Part shown: positions 30,741 to 42,607 of the stretch, one piece after another
Layout: each line of letters starts with the position of its first letter
How positions within the stretch are numbered: position 1 is the stretch's first letter
Assembly (NCBI GenBank): GCA_934047225.1
Contig: OW203986.1
Span: forward strand, 23,129,221 to 23,193,220
Direction of reading: 5' to 3'
DNA: 64,000 bases
Origin: Ypsolopha sequella
Lineage: Eukaryota; Arthropoda; Insecta; Lepidoptera; Ypsolophidae
Position numbers and translations under genes: made by a program
Notes under the pieces: model-generated
Databases searched by the model: none
Told to the model about the DNA's origin: nothing
The model's input: the letters and a program-made list of their open reading frames with translations, nothing else

Positions 30741-33059
30741 GATTGGTTGTTTCCAAATCGGAAATAACGCCGCTACCATACCCCTTGTTTCACAGCTGCG
30801 CCCCCCTGTCACGCGAACTGATCCTTGGAGCACTGTAGCTAATTACTTACCAACGTAACCAACTGAATCATATTAATAAGCACATCATTTAGTTTTACCA
30901 ACATTTTAAGAAGTGTGGGTGTGTCTTTAATGAAGTCGGCTCGGAAATAATTTCAATGCAATCAGGTTCTTTGGTAAAACCCAACCTCAAATAAACATTA
31001 CGGTATAAGCTGACCATCAGCCTTCTTGCGCTTGTAAAGACGCAATACTAAAAGCGGAAAGCTTTAGAAAAAAATAATACCTACTTGGATCAAAACCTCT
31101 TTGTTTTTCAAACCACAGAACGTTTAAACCGATACAAAGTCTTAAATTGTTTGTTTGCATATAACAGTGTTTTTATTCAACGAACTTTAGAATATTTCCT
31201 ACAAATAGCTAACGGAGATCCTATCATTTCTTAATGACATCTTGAAAAAGCACTATTATTTATTATTGACCATTGATCAGCCAATTTAAAAGTAGTGTTG
31301 CTTGTGTTGCTCACAATTCGTATGCAGAAAATTCTAGAACTCATTTCAAACCCCAGTCAAAGTTGTAATAACACGCGCATTAGGTTTAATAGGCACTGGC
31401 TAATATTATGTCGCATTGAGCAAGTCAGGCTTCGCAAACAGCCAGTGGAGAGGCTGACGTAGTGTGACGTCACAGCCACGCCACCGCATCAGCCAGTCGC
31501 GAACCTTCTAGATCAAGAACTACGTCATGCGATACGGTTATTGGAGTCTTTCCATTGGCTTACTGTGGTAGTGAAAGGCATCATTTGGTGAACTCGATGA
31601 CGGCGCATAATGATTGCTAAGATTTATTTCTTACTTGGCTCTAATCTATAACTTACAAGTCTTACACCCAACGATAGATTCTGCTTATTTAAGGAAAAAG
31701 CTTTTAAAATTATTAAATGATGCCATTTATCCTTATAAAATGTAAATTAGGCGTGTCTTTCTAGGACTAAATTCTACAAGATCAACATAGAGGAAAAGTT
31801 CACGAAATATCTAATCGGCCTTCACCTTGATTTCCAGACAGCAACCCTTTCCACAGTTCCCACGTGGAAACCCACGAGAGCTTTACTGCAGCATCCCCTC
31901 GGGCCAAATGACCTCGCTATGGTATTTCATACCTTCAACGCCGTGTGAATTCCGAAAATCCAACCTAATTTAGCTATTATTTGAACGTGCTAAGGTTTCT
32001 TTGTCAGTGTGCCAGTTTTTCAGGTCTTCGACGCATGCGTGTAGCATTCCTGTGTTTTGCGCAGGCCTGAGCTCGCCGGCCGGGCCGGGGTTTAATCGTT
32101 AACCTCTAAAGACTGGAATTCGAACCAGGGAGGTTTAACTTGACATACATAATGGCATTTTCAATAACTTGGAATTTCGTGCATATTATATGAAGAGCTT
32201 TATGATTTTGCTGTTAAAAGTACTGAATTTTGTATATTTTTCGAATAACCTGCCCAACAAGGTCATTCCCCCGTTTAGAGGTCTTACGAGGTCTTTGACA
32301 TGACGGTCTTTAAACTTGGCTTTTATTTGACCTGAAATATGACCAATGAACTGATCTGGAGACGTTCCAACTAGTGTCACACGATCATTCTGTCATGATT
32401 GTCCCAGCAAAGGAAATACTATACTTACTGTATATAATTATGTAATCATCGTTAGCCCATATAATGGCACTTGAACAGAGTCAGTCTTCAATATGAACAG
32501 AGACTTTTGGCACGTTTTTTGCCGTCATGTTTGTGCGTCGTCAATCGTCATACAAACTTTATACATTGACCTACACTACGTTTTCCCCTTCAAATATTTT
32601 TTCTTCTTCAATGACACGCTGAATCAGCCAGCATCAAACATTTATGATGTCAGGACAAAAATACTACGAGTTATGCAATTCACACCATAACTTGCTCAAC
32701 TTGAACGCAACTTTAAATTAGTGATGAAATTGTTTACTTATTTCCGCATTTATATATAGGTATATACAGAGGCGGGGGGGCATAGGGACCAGGCCACCCA
32801 CAAAACACCCAGAATTTTCATAAATTGGTCTTGATTTTTCAAAATGTTTATACTGGTGGGTGGCACCTGGTGGAACTTGGAATACAATATAAACATAAAA
32901 TCACTTGTACTATCTCATAAATTGATTAAGAACTTCCTGACCGGTTTCGCCTTTATGGCGTTTAACTTAGATCTCAATGTTGTTTCCATCAGTGCAATCA
33001 ATGACAAAATCGATTTTTCAATTCGATTATGCACATACTTAAAAATCTAGAAAACTATT
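30741..33059. other. Unassigned 2.3-kb spacer
   Basis: The least repetitive part of the window. GC-richer islands lie at 31440-31560 (with a perfect TGACGTCA at 31457) and 32030-32100 (CTCGCCGGCCGGGCCGGGG). 32905-32960 has CTTGTACTATCTCATAAA and a CCGGTTTCGCC block like the hairpin at 59176. No exon with both splice signals and an open frame was found. Confidence 0.35.
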
Positions 33060-33207
33060 TTTAACCGTCTTCAAAAAAGGAGGAGGTTCTCAATTCGACT
33101 GACAGAAAAAGGACAGAAATGTTTTTTTTTTTTGTCTGGAAGAGTGTGCTTCCAGGTAAGTGCCGTTTTGAGTTTGGTCATGATCTTCTTGAAAGTCTTC
33201 ACAGATA

Positions 33208-33415
33208 GAAAGAAAGACAGAAAGAAAGAAAATTTATTCATCACAATAAACACACGGAAAATTCTTTAAAACAAAATTAACTTAAACTGCTAAACTTACA
33301 AGAAAACAATTGAATAATTTTAGACTACAAAATGTGACGAAAAGAGGCAGCAGAATTGTCGAGCAGCAACACAGCGCTGGTTTTCGGCTTGTCCCTGTAC
33401 ATGCACTAAACTAAA
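33208..33415 (-). mobile_element. 5'-truncated retroelement 3' end with (TTTC)n tail
   Basis: On the minus strand the piece ends GATGAATAAATTTTC followed by a TTTC-type tail (33208-33233). It is flanked by an 8-bp duplication CACAGATA (33200-33207 and 33416-33423), and the other copy of repeat H (about 57466-57480) reads straight through at this point. That is a target-primed insertion of about 208 bp. Its family is unclear. Confidence 0.65.
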
Positions 33416-33741
33416 CACAGATAGGCAGTGGAACTCCTCAGAAAATGACAGCATACCACTCGAAATTGAGGCAATCGCTTTGTACTAGGATGTTAATTGC
33501 AGGGTATTTCTTTAAAATTGTCATTCCTCCACTTGACCTTCGACCCTGGCCTCATTACCAGAACTCCTCAATGGATGAGAGTACATAACTCGAGATTGTG
33601 GCAATCACTGTGTGCTGATTGCAGAGCCTTACTTGAAAATATACTTACTTGATCTTCGTTTTATATGAACAGTGGTTTAAAAGAACTACCCAAATTTCAC
33701 AAACCGTCTAAACTACCCGTCATCACTAAAAAATGTTTAAA

Positions 33742-33852
33742 TTAAATTTTAGTGAGATATATTTCGGGCCACTCGGGCCCGGCATCAGTCATCGGTGACT
33801 GATGCCGGGCCCGAGTGGCCCGAAATATATCTCACTAAAATTTAATTTAACT
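33742..33852. repeat. Near-perfect palindrome with GATATATTTCGGGCC stems
   Basis: Arms of about 50 bp from TTAAATTTTAGTGAGATATA to the complement, with a CATCAGTCATCGGTGACTGATG centre. Related in sequence style to the hairpin at 5338-5490 but with different arms. Confidence 0.75.
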
Positions 33853-34343
33853 GTTTTCTTATGTAATTATAATAATTTAAAAGACTAAGGGTCAACTTTC
33901 AATATTTATTTACACTAAAAAATGTGAAATATAATTCACATTTGACAAAAAGTCGTAATAATCGTCGGTGAAACGCTGGTGTACCGAGTATGAACTGTGA
34001 ATTTCATTTCACAGTTCACATTCGGAACTCCTCTGACACTCTCTCAGGTATTCATGTCGGGACGATATGTATTTTGTTTATTTTAACAAAAAATAGTAAC
34101 CGGCTTCAAATGTAACTACAGTCATTCACTAAAAAGTTTAAAATAATGATATATTTACCAATGGCACCGAATAAATATCACTTTTGCCGAATTCTTTCTT
34201 CCTGAAACGTATGTTATCTAGAAGTCGGCGTAATCCCTACAATATAGCAACATAATATGAGGGCGCCGACTTCTGGAGAACATATTGTTTCAGGAAAAAG
34301 GAAGTTGGTAAAAATGTTATTTCGGTACTATCGGTCAGTACGT

Positions 34344-34562
34344 TATACAACGTGTAACAGAAAGGTGTAACCATATTTGAAGAGCTTATTGAGTCAATGG
34401 TATAGAACAACTTTTACTATGGAGCCAACCCTGAAAACTCGAAAAAATAAATAAAAAAGAAATTTCGAGATACAGGTTTTGTTCCATAGTAAAACTTGTT
34501 CTATACCATTGACTGAACAAGCTTCTTAAATATGATTACACATTTTTGTTACACGTTGTACA
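34344..34562. mobile_element. Foldback MITE F, copy 2
   Basis: Ends TTATACAACGTGTAACAGAA and TTTTGTTACACGTTGTA, with the same GGTGTAACCATATTTGAAGA block as 15054. It sits directly at the end of repeat H copy 1. Confidence 0.75.
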
Positions 34563-34606
34563 AGGTTAAATAATATTAGTTGGCGAAACCCAAAACATAG
34601 GTAGTA

Positions 34607-34778
34607 CTAGTCTATATGAACAACTGTTTGTATGGGAGCTAAGCGAAATTCGTAACTCTTTTTCACTTCTCCCATACAAGTTGCCCCGATCACCTGACTG
34701 ATCCAGTATGGAAAGAGGAAAACAAATTTTAAGCATTTTTCAGAATCCAAATAGAAAAAGTTGTTCATATGGACATAT
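34607..34778. mobile_element. Small foldback with TATATGAACAAC ends
   Basis: TCTATATGAACAACTGTTTG at the left and AGTTGTTCATATGGACATA at the right are inverted. The inner stems ATGGGAG and CTCCCAT pair as well. The GTTGTTC.TATGGAC end recalls the inner part of the elements at 982 and 38386. Confidence 0.5.
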
Positions 34779-34862
34779 GTTTAAAATTTGGCCAGCTAAT
34801 TTAATTAAAACTTGTATAATTGCCATAGCTTAATTTTTTAAAGATTTTCTTTTCATTTTTTT

Positions 34863-35110
34863 TCAGAGAATATACGTTATTTTGGAATGCTGCGGAAATG
34901 CGTTACTTACTGAAAAATATTGGCATACTGGCTGATTGCGGCCTGAAAGAAGATGTGGTGACCAGAATAGAAAAAGGAATGCAGGCCACCCTAGAAGGAC
35001 GTATGTTGACCTAATTGGCGACATATTGAAGAAGGGCAATGTCAAAAGTACCCGGAATAGAAGAGCTTGTATGACTAAATTTATAAATGTGGAAGAGGCG
35101 AAAGAGGTGT
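34863..35110 (+). pseudogene. Non-LTR retrotransposon protein tail, fragment
   Basis: The plus frame reads GHPRRTYVDLIGDILKKGNV, KSTRNRRACMTKFINVEEAK and ends EV with a stop at about 35090. The sequence is collinear with the diverged copy at 16541-16660. GRPRRxYxDxI followed by NRxACMxxxxxVEEA is a C-terminal signature I associate with insect endonuclease/reverse-transcriptase proteins. A stop upstream of LRPERR and the missing RT domain make this a truncated dead copy. Confidence 0.6.
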
Positions 35111-35367
35111 AGTCTGTAGTCTAGAAAAGAAATCTGTAGTCTCTGTCTACACCTCTGGGAGTAAGGCGTGAGTATATATATGTATGTGTCTTTAGCCAGT
35201 CATAATAATACTTATCTCAGAACCTTTCTAGATAAGTTACCTTTCTAATGGTTTGAATATCATCATTTATAATAATTTATAAAAGCAATTTACCCATCAA
35301 GTCAAATGGGTTTTCCAGATTTCCAAAATGTATAAAAACAAAATATTTGTTGTTTACAAATTTAAAT

Positions 35368-35632
35368 ATATACAAAGTGACTTTTTGATCAACGTCCAAA
35401 TTCCTGGCTTGGTAAGTGATCAGCATCATGAATCGATAACAATTTTTGTGAAATTCGTATAATGAATTTTCGACTTCCCATAGTAATTCACTCCCAGTCC
35501 TGAGTGAATCACTATGGGGAGTCGAAATTTCATTTTGAGAATTTTATAAAAATCGTTTTTGTTTCATGATGCTGATCACTTATCGAGGTTCAATTATAAA
35601 TTTGGACGATGTTCACAAATTCACCTTGTACA
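35368..35632. mobile_element. MITE Q (TATACAAGGTGA ends), copy 1
   Basis: Ends TATACAAAGTGACTTTTTGA and TTCACAAATTCACCTTGTA, with inner arms GTAAGTGATCAGCATCATGA and a CATCATGCTGATCACTTA-like complement, plus a CTTCCCATAGTAATTCACT and AGTGAATCACTATGGGGAG pair. Copy 2 is at 41030-41299; a related subfamily is at 54440. Confidence 0.8.
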
Positions 35633-35747
35633 AATTGTTTTTTATTGTTTATTAAATTAATGATATTGTTTTTTTTTTTTATTTCACATCTATTAATCTA
35701 AGTCATTTTACTAATTTAACTAATTATTAAAATTACCTGTTTAGTAA

Positions 35748-36025
35748 GAGCCATTTTATTACATTTAGATCTTGCCTATAGGCACCACAGAACAATATAT
35801 ATATAATATATATTTTGTTTTGTATTGTTTATGAAATTATTGTTGACGATATTGTTTTTTTAGAGCCATTTTATTACTTATAGATCTTGCCTATAGGCAC
35901 TACAGAACAATATATATATAATATATATTTTGTTTTTTATTGTTTATGAAATTATTGTTGACGATATTGTTTTTTTAGAGCCATTTTATTACATTTAGAT
36001 CTAGCCTATGGGCACTACAGAACAA
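35748..36025. repeat. 115-bp tandem repeat, 2.4 copies
   Basis: Units start at 35748, 35863 and 35978 with GAGCCATTTTATTAC, contain GATCTTGCCTATAGGCAC and an ATATATATAATATATATT palindrome, and differ by few bases. The third unit is truncated after CAGAACAAT. Confidence 0.85.
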
Positions 36026-38149
36026 TCAATAAGGAGCTTGGCACACCATGGTACAGTCAACGTCAGATCACGGTTTACCATAGCAGTTCGTATTACGCCT
36101 GTGTAAAGGTCATAATATTATGAAAGTTAGCTTAGCGAATCATCGATTGTACTACCTAATTCACCTTGACATTTATTTGTGTAATACGTACAGCTATTAT
36201 ATGTAGAGTTTAGAATACATAAAAAGTTGCAAAATGTTGATGCTTAACCTAATTTACAAAATAAATATTTAGACTGTTTTGTTTCGTAGTTCAATTACTG
36301 TTCAATTACTTAACTAGGTCGTTATAATGAACTGACTATTTCATTCACCTCACTAAGCCTTTCTAGAAAGGGAAAATTCCTACCAAAATAGCAAGTTGCC
36401 AAGAATCATAAGCTCAAAAAAGTTATCAGATCTCGTGTAGAGCCAAGCCCCTAACTCTACAAGGCCTAAGTCTACAAACCTTTCATCGTGGTCAAAAAGT
36501 TGGCGTTTTCATGTAACTATTAGTGAATGTCTGTGTAACGGCCGCAAAACTGCCAAGAAATACTTTTTAACCAAGTTGAAAGTTTTAAAAAAATCAGCTG
36601 TTCATGATTTCTCAATTTTCGTTCACGAAATGTTGTTCGTGTACGTGTACTAACTATCGCTAGTTTCCCGCCTCTACAGTACAGACGTTAGGTTTTCCTT
36701 TGACACCACTCATGTTATGAATTTTATTATTAAAATTTTGAGGTCTTACCAAATGTACAGTCAACGAAAGAGATAAGAATTAGCCAGGTTCAGCGCAAAC
36801 ATTTTGATCCTAAGACTCACTGACGTGGAGTAGGAAATGAGGAATACTTTATTTTATTTATGTTTATACTTAGTGGTGTATGCAGGCGCCGACTTGATAA
36901 TAATATTTGGCGGGCCATTATTCCTTAAAATATTGATTTCGACTGTACTTATAGCATATCGATAACCCAGAGCAAAGGAATAAATTTTGGGGGCCTTAGC
37001 CCTATGACAATTAATTACATTCTGGCACCCGCAGACCCTTAGACCATATATAGCAGGGGACTTGGCAAGCGCACGCATTCCCCTCTGCCGAAGTACACGA
37101 ACAATTTGTGCGTGTAAGCTTGCTTGTGTGCTCGTTTTGTGTTTGTGTTACAGCTTTTGATTTAGTGTGACATCACGATTTTTCATAAGAGTGTGTGTGA
37201 GTGAGTAAATATGTGCTTTCCGAGTTTACCTACCCTCTCGCAGAAATTGGCAGAATGAATTCAGTACTAAGAGTCGCACTTTGCCATGGTCTAAGCACAG
37301 GCCCAATGGAATGAGCGCCATTAAATACACACATGTATTGACCAACTATTTGTATTTTATATTCCTTCTCCCATCTATCACTCGTGTGACTGATCAAAGA
37401 GTTTGGACCAGCGCCTGGTTAATTGTTCCTTTTGTTGACTGTATTAGAGTACCACACATGTCAACCGTTTTAGCAGTTTTTCTGTCATCCTCAAACCTAA
37501 CCTCGAAACGTTGCGTAGAATCTCAAAAATTCAAATCATCAGAATAATACTTTCAAACATAAAAAAATGGACTCGGAATATTCCGTCGTATAGCTTTCCA
37601 TCTCTTTCGATAAAATAGATTTGTTTTTTACGGTTCTCATTAATATGAATGATATGTAAAATACATATATAAATAGCACTCGTATTTACAAAGAAAATTA
37701 AATAACATATCTATTAGGTGGTACATCTATTAATCTAAGTCATTTTACTGATTTCTTTGGTTCCAAATTATGAGTTCTAGTAAAATACAAACCAGATTTC
37801 GTTGCCCCATTAACGATAACTAATTAAGTTCGAGGTCCTTCACTACATTCTTCGAATTTACAATTCTGCTTTTATATACAGTAATGATATCGATATAATA
37901 TATGTTTAAGTGCGTAATAAAATAATTAATATAAAATAACCGTAAAGTAATAAGTAACTAATAGACAGATCTGTAATTTTACGTATAATTTAAGATAAGT
38001 AAATCAGAACTAAAATATCACTAGCTCTAAATAATGGCATACATTTGATCTTAAGTCATGTGTTCCAAGAATTTATGTTTTTTACAACTTTTTGATAAAT
38101 TTATATTTGTCTCTTTATTATAAGATTTTTAATGTAGTTTTGGTTTATT
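36026..38149. other. Unassigned 2.1-kb spacer
   Basis: 36405-36500 is a half copy of foldback O (GAGCCAAGCCCCTAACTCTA, CAAGGCC). 37050-37250 is rich in TGTG steps. 37720-37760 repeats a short phrase found at 35683 (CATCTATTAATCTAAGTCAT). An 88-codon frame at 37281 has no recognised similarity or codon bias. Confidence 0.35.
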
Positions 38150-38260
38150 AAAAGTTAATAATAAAAAGGTAAAAATGAGAATTTTACTCAAGACATTCCC
38201 AACTGATGCTGATATATCTTGAGTAAAATCCTCGTTTTTAACTTTTTATTATTGTTTTTT
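38150..38260. repeat. Inverted repeat, GAGTAAAAT stems
   Basis: AATAATAAAAAGGTAAAAAT with GAATTTTACTCAAGA pairs with TCTTGAGTAAAATCCTCG and TTTTTAACTTTTTATTATT. Span is about 105 bp with a loop around CATTCCCAACTGATGC. Confidence 0.6.
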
Positions 38261-38385
38261 ACAACATCATTCATCATAATATGATGAAATTTAATATATA
38301 TTATGATATCATAATATCATATTATAGTATATTCATCATAAATATCAATATCATAATATATTCATCATAAATTATGAATATGTAC

Positions 38386-38658
38386 GTACAGCTAGGGAGT
38401 TAAGATGAAGTTGCGGAAGCCGAAAACTGGCGATAGTACTCGTCCATACGAACAGCTTTCCGTGAAAAAAATTGAGAAATCTAGAGAAAGAAACTGTTGT
38501 TTCATATATTTTGGTCGGGTACCTATGTAACTTTTCTATGGAACAGCAGATTTTTTTTTTTCGCGATTTGAGGAGTGGCTCTATAATAAAAGTTGTTCGT
38601 ATGGACGAGTACTATCGAAAGTTTCCGGCTTCCGCAACTTCATCTTAACACCCTGTAT
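38386..38658. mobile_element. TIR element with TTAAGATGAAGTTGCGG ends, full length
   Basis: Left TACAGCTAGGGAGTTAAGAT, GAAGTTGCGGAAGCCG and TCGTCCATACGAACAGC; right GTTGTTCGTATGGACGAGTA, CGGCTTCCGCAACTTCATC and TTAACACCCTGTA. The arms are about 65 bp. The truncated relative is at 982-1167. The TACAGGGTG-like terminus is shared in style with MITEs F and Q. Confidence 0.75.
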
Positions 38659-38756
38659 ATTCATCATGAATATAATACTATAATATAATATAATTAAAAT
38701 AGTACCTAAACGTTATATTTAACCACGACTTATTCACGCCCACCGAGAAAATATAT

Positions 38757-39115
38757 AATAGTAGTTTATGTTACAAGGGCAAAAAGGAATAAATTACGTA
38801 AACGTAACCGAGTAATTTATTGCTCTTATGCCCGTGTATCATACTACGTTTTTCAATGCATAGTGTGAGGAAATAAAACAAATAAAATCTTGTGAGCTTT
38901 AAATTATGATTGGCTCAAAAGGACTGTATCCAGAGTCGTTAAACAGTGGAAAAAAAAGTATAACCATTATAGTACACAGGAAAGGCTGCAGGTTAGCCAA
39001 CCATTGTAAATAAATTTAAAAAATCATAATAATAAAGCCCTACGGCAAAATAATCGACTTTCTGTTCGGTTTTGATGCATAAAAAGTGGGCCTTTACGAG
39101 CACTTGCATTGAAAA
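38757..39115 (+). mobile_element. Non-autonomous element E, copy 3
   Basis: From AGTAGTTTATGTTACAAGGG to CACTTGCATTGAAAAG. The inner palindrome is reduced to TTACGTAAACGTAACCGAG. The retroelement tail at 39121 begins directly behind it. Confidence 0.7.
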
Positions 39116-39120
39116 GAAAC

Positions 39121-39592
39121 AAAACTAATGCACATAAAACAAATTTACACCTTTAAAACTTGTTATCTTTTACATAAAATTATTAACAAAACCACCCACT
39201 CGAAAATAATAATCAGAAAAAAACAACAAAAATTCAATACAAGAAGGGCCAATAACCTAAATACAATATCACCACGAAATAATTATGGGAAAAATAATTT
39301 TATGTTTGAGGGTGTTCAACTTTACAATAAATTACCAGAGACCGTCAAAGCATCAAAATCAATTAATGTTTTCAAAAAGCGGTTAAAAGATTATGTACTA
39401 AAACATGTCACTATAAGTGGATGAAATACTACTAACTTATTTTGTACGCAACTTGTTTACTAACACAATTAAATATTTAAATAAAATTTAGGTATCAATG
39501 GATTATGTAGCCATAAATACATAATTAGATAAGCTTCTCATTATAAGTGAACATTGTATTTGTTCTATATGAGAAATAAACGTCTTAAACCA
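39121..39592 (+). pseudogene. C-terminal end and 3' UTR of a non-LTR retrotransposon
   Basis: The frame 39128-39424 (98 codons) has the RT-tail pattern: CYLLHKIINKTTHSK, then RRANN, then GKNNFMFEGVQLYNKLPETV and NVFKKRLKDYVL. The core F.y.G..lyN.LP......F...Lk.yl is the usual end of CR1/Jockey-clade proteins, where W often replaces Y. It stops at 39424 and is followed by a short AT-rich 3' UTR with AATAAA at 39572. Only the tail is present, as expected of 5' truncation. The ATG at 39128 is simply the first one in the truncated frame. Confidence 0.7.
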
Positions 39593-40577
39593 TAAGATTT
39601 CCTCAACGTCAATGGAGAAAACCCCGCCATCTAGAATTCAGTAGGTAAACCCAAACATCTCAACTTTATGCTTTATACATAAGAGTGAAAATTTAGGCAA
39701 CTTTTCTTGCTGACTGTACACTGTATTTCCCACTTGTAATGGGAAATAAAAAACTCTATTATATCATTAGATTAATCGTAAATGTTAAGAGAATCCTCGG
39801 AAGTAGTTACTTTTGTATGATTACCATAATCAAAATATTGGTTTGTGGGGTTTTTCAAATTGAATTTGTATGAACCGACTTTTTTGTTACAAAAATAACA
39901 TTTATCTTGAACTCTGCGTAAAAACCAGCTACATTTTTCCTATAAAAATATTTTTATAAACAACATTCTAATAATATAAAAACTATAAATATGTACTAAA
40001 ACCAAAATATTAGTCACTGTTTTTGTTTTTGTTACCTACGTTTTTGTTTTTGTTACCTACGCATTTACTATCGGTATTAATTGTATTAACATATTTAAAA
40101 TGATGTCTTTTTTATGTATTTTTTTTATTAACAACTTTGACCAAACCCTCTTATTATAAATAAACACAATTATAGATAGTCATGACATGAATCCCCGAGA
40201 GTTTGGACTACGAAATTCAAGTCACAGGCTACACTCGTACGCCCACGATTGACCGACGATTATTACGTGGTGATGAGCGTGAGTATAAGGTATGTATGTA
40301 TGTAACAAAATAAGAGCGTGTTTTACGAGTATAAATCAATTTTTTGGTGTTAAAGAAACTTAAATTTGCACTTCTTATCTGGACTGAAAGATGCCTATTT
40401 TTGCTCGGATTTTTTGCCCGAAAATATTTATCTCTAATTATAGCAATAACACAAATATGTCTATTGCTTTTGTTACTTGTTTTTGGACTTTGGATCATAT
40501 TCCATAGAGCTACAAAAAATTGTTGTGTCTTGCAATCTTAATGTTTTATTTATGTAAATACCTGTTTGGGTTTTATT
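39593..40577. other. Unassigned, with a 21-bp direct duplication
   Basis: TTTTTGTTTTTGTTACCTAC plus G is repeated twice at 40020-40061. Short frames on both strands at 40229-40541 lack support. Confidence 0.4.
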
Positions 40578-40947
40578 TTAAGAGCGGTTTCGCAGTCGGA
40601 TTGTGAAAACCCCGCCATTTTCTAATTAATCGAAAGAGAACACTTAAAATTAAAATTCACTCAATATTTATTCAAAAAAACCTTACTACCTATGTTTTGT
40701 GTATGTTGCTATCGCAAAGTTCCCATTAGTTTCTGTAAATAAGAATTTCGAAAATTTTGAATTGAATAATTTTGAAATTCTAATTTACAGAAACTAATGG
40801 AAACTTTGCGAATGCGGTATACACAATACATAGGTAATAAATTAGGCTTTGTTGAATAACTATTGAGCGAATTTTGAATAAGTGTAATGTTTCGATTAAT
40901 TATAAAAAGGCGGGGTTTTCACAATCTGACTGCGAAACCGCTCTTAA
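40578..40947. mobile_element. Foldback element with TTAAGAGCGG ends
   Basis: 370 bp, ends TTAAGAGCGGTTTCGCAGTC and GACTGCGAAACCGCTCTTAA with arms through CCCCGCC/GGCGGGG and CATTAGTTTCTGTAAAT/ATTTACAGAAACTAATG. The whole element folds as one long hairpin. TTAA at both ends would fit a piggyBac-type target but may be part of the arms. Confidence 0.75.
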
Positions 40948-41029
40948 TCACTATTCACAATTTTGTTTCGGTTGAGATCATTTGAGACGATTTTGACGTA
41001 CGTAATAATTACAGAACTTCGAGACGTAA

Positions 41030-41299
41030 TATACAAGGTGACTTTTTGATCATCGTCCAAATTCATACTGGAGGCTGGGTAAGTGATCAGCATCATGAAT
41101 TGATAACAATTTTTGTAAAATTCGTATAATGAAATCTTGGCTTCCCATAGTAATTCACTTCCAGTCCTGAGTGAATCACTATGGGGAGTCGAAATTTAGT
41201 TTTATGAATTTTACAAAAATCGTTATTGGTTCATGATGCTAATGAGTTACTAAGGCTCAAGTATGAATTTGGACGATGTTCACAAATTCACCTTGTATA
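41030..41299. mobile_element. MITE Q, copy 2
   Basis: TATACAAGGTGACTTTTTGA to TTCACAAATTCACCTTGTAT, collinear with 35368-35632. A further fragment (TTGGTAAGTGATCAGTATCA) is at 41586. The short open frame at 41226 is part of the right arm. Confidence 0.8.
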
Positions 41300-42607
41300 T
41301 GTTTTTTCTACATTACCAAAAAAGATGGCAAATAGTTTCTCGACAATGTTGGAAATAGATGCATATAACAAGCATATAACACTCACACCTGTCTCCCAAA
41401 AACCTCTGCCTACCCCTGGCAGAGTTCATAGATTTTCATGAAATACTGTAAATAAAAGATTGTTATCTAAAAATTTTAAATATTATTTTATCTTGTAAAC
41501 AATCTATCTTGACTTTCTAGGCTTTAATATACATATCATGACACTGGTGAAATTAATTTATGCAACTAAATTCATGCTCGAAGCTTGGTAAGTGATCAGT
41601 ATCACAAATTAATAACACCTTTTGCTCATCATCATCATCGTATGGCCTTTGTGTCCTGCATTATTTTTTCTACAAAGTTATAATTCTAGATCCAGGTTTG
41701 AAATCTATATTTTCGCGTCAGGTGTTAGTTGGTGTAGCTTTTTTAAAATAAAAAATAAAATATTGACAATAGGTCGTATTTAACTCGAAATGCGGAACGG
41801 TGTAAATTCAATTTATAGCCCAAGGGATCTAAATAAATTAGAAAATGGTACGAGGCTCTTTTACATTTCACTAAGTGATAAGACTGTGTAAGGCACTAGT
41901 CTAGTACAGGTAGCGGTATAGTTTATGAGGTCTGACCTTGATTGCGCTAGTTATTTTTTTCTCTATCGCTCTTACTAATTTTGTGCGCGAAAGAACACAT
42001 GCGCTAGTCCCCCACCACTTTCGCCGAGCAGTCAATAATGGTGCCGCAAACTGTAATAGGTAAATGGCAATGGAAAATATTTGTCTCTTTTTACTTTTTT
42101 ATTCTGTATGTTTTTTTTATTTCCTCGCATTAGTGATGAAAAATAGACTGTTCAACTTGAACTATAAGCAATAGCACCCTCGCTCACGTAATTGATCACT
42201 CGGAGCCTGTGCAACAATCTTCTGTGTTTGAAAATGTAATGAATGTTATGGTAATGACAATAATCATCTAATGATAGCTGAAATGAATCATACGTCGTTT
42301 GTTATGAGACCCACGATATTCCAAAAACTCCCCAAAAAAAAATGTTGATTTATAAATAGCACATAAGCAAGTAAACTTGTTTCGAATCTTTCAACATGCG
42401 TCACTATTATGTAAACGCTCTGTTGTGATGACTAGAACTTGCACAATAAATTAAAAGCTAAAAATAAATTCAGCAGAAAATACGGAATAACTTAGGTTGC
42501 TGGTTGTTTTGAGTTTAAGTTACAATAACAAAGACAGTAACAAATTACAAATAGACAGCAATAACAAAGACAGGTTTGTGTTTTTGTTTGGTATTTTTGT
42601 TGCCATT
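41300..42607. other. Unassigned
   Basis: Apart from the MITE Q fragment at 41570-41620 and a small ATC run near 41622, no feature was recognised. 41900-42060 is GC-richer without a supported frame. Confidence 0.35.

Larger units (their letters stand above)
33060..34340 (+). repeat. Long dispersed repeat H, copy 1, with two nested insertions
   Basis: Begins CCGTCTTCAAAAAAGGAGGA and runs collinearly with 57300-58410: GGCAGTGGAACTCCTCAGAA, ACCACTCGAAATTGAGGC, a CTCCTCAATGGATGAGAG block, TTGATCTTCGTT, and an end with GCCGACTTCT and TGTTATTTCGGTAC. The block around AACTCCTCAACGGATGA also occurs at about 52715. Interruptions are the retroposed piece 33208-33415 and the palindrome 33742-33852. No protein is recognised; I recall the CTTCAAAAAAGGAGGAGGTT start as a common lepidopteran repeat. 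Confidence 0.65.

Noticed and set aside
33145..33165. CAG|GTAAGT donor
   Set aside because: It belongs to the body of repeat H, and no open frame or acceptor precedes it.
37281..37547. 88-codon open frame
   Set aside because: No codon bias, no splice or start context, no recognised motif.
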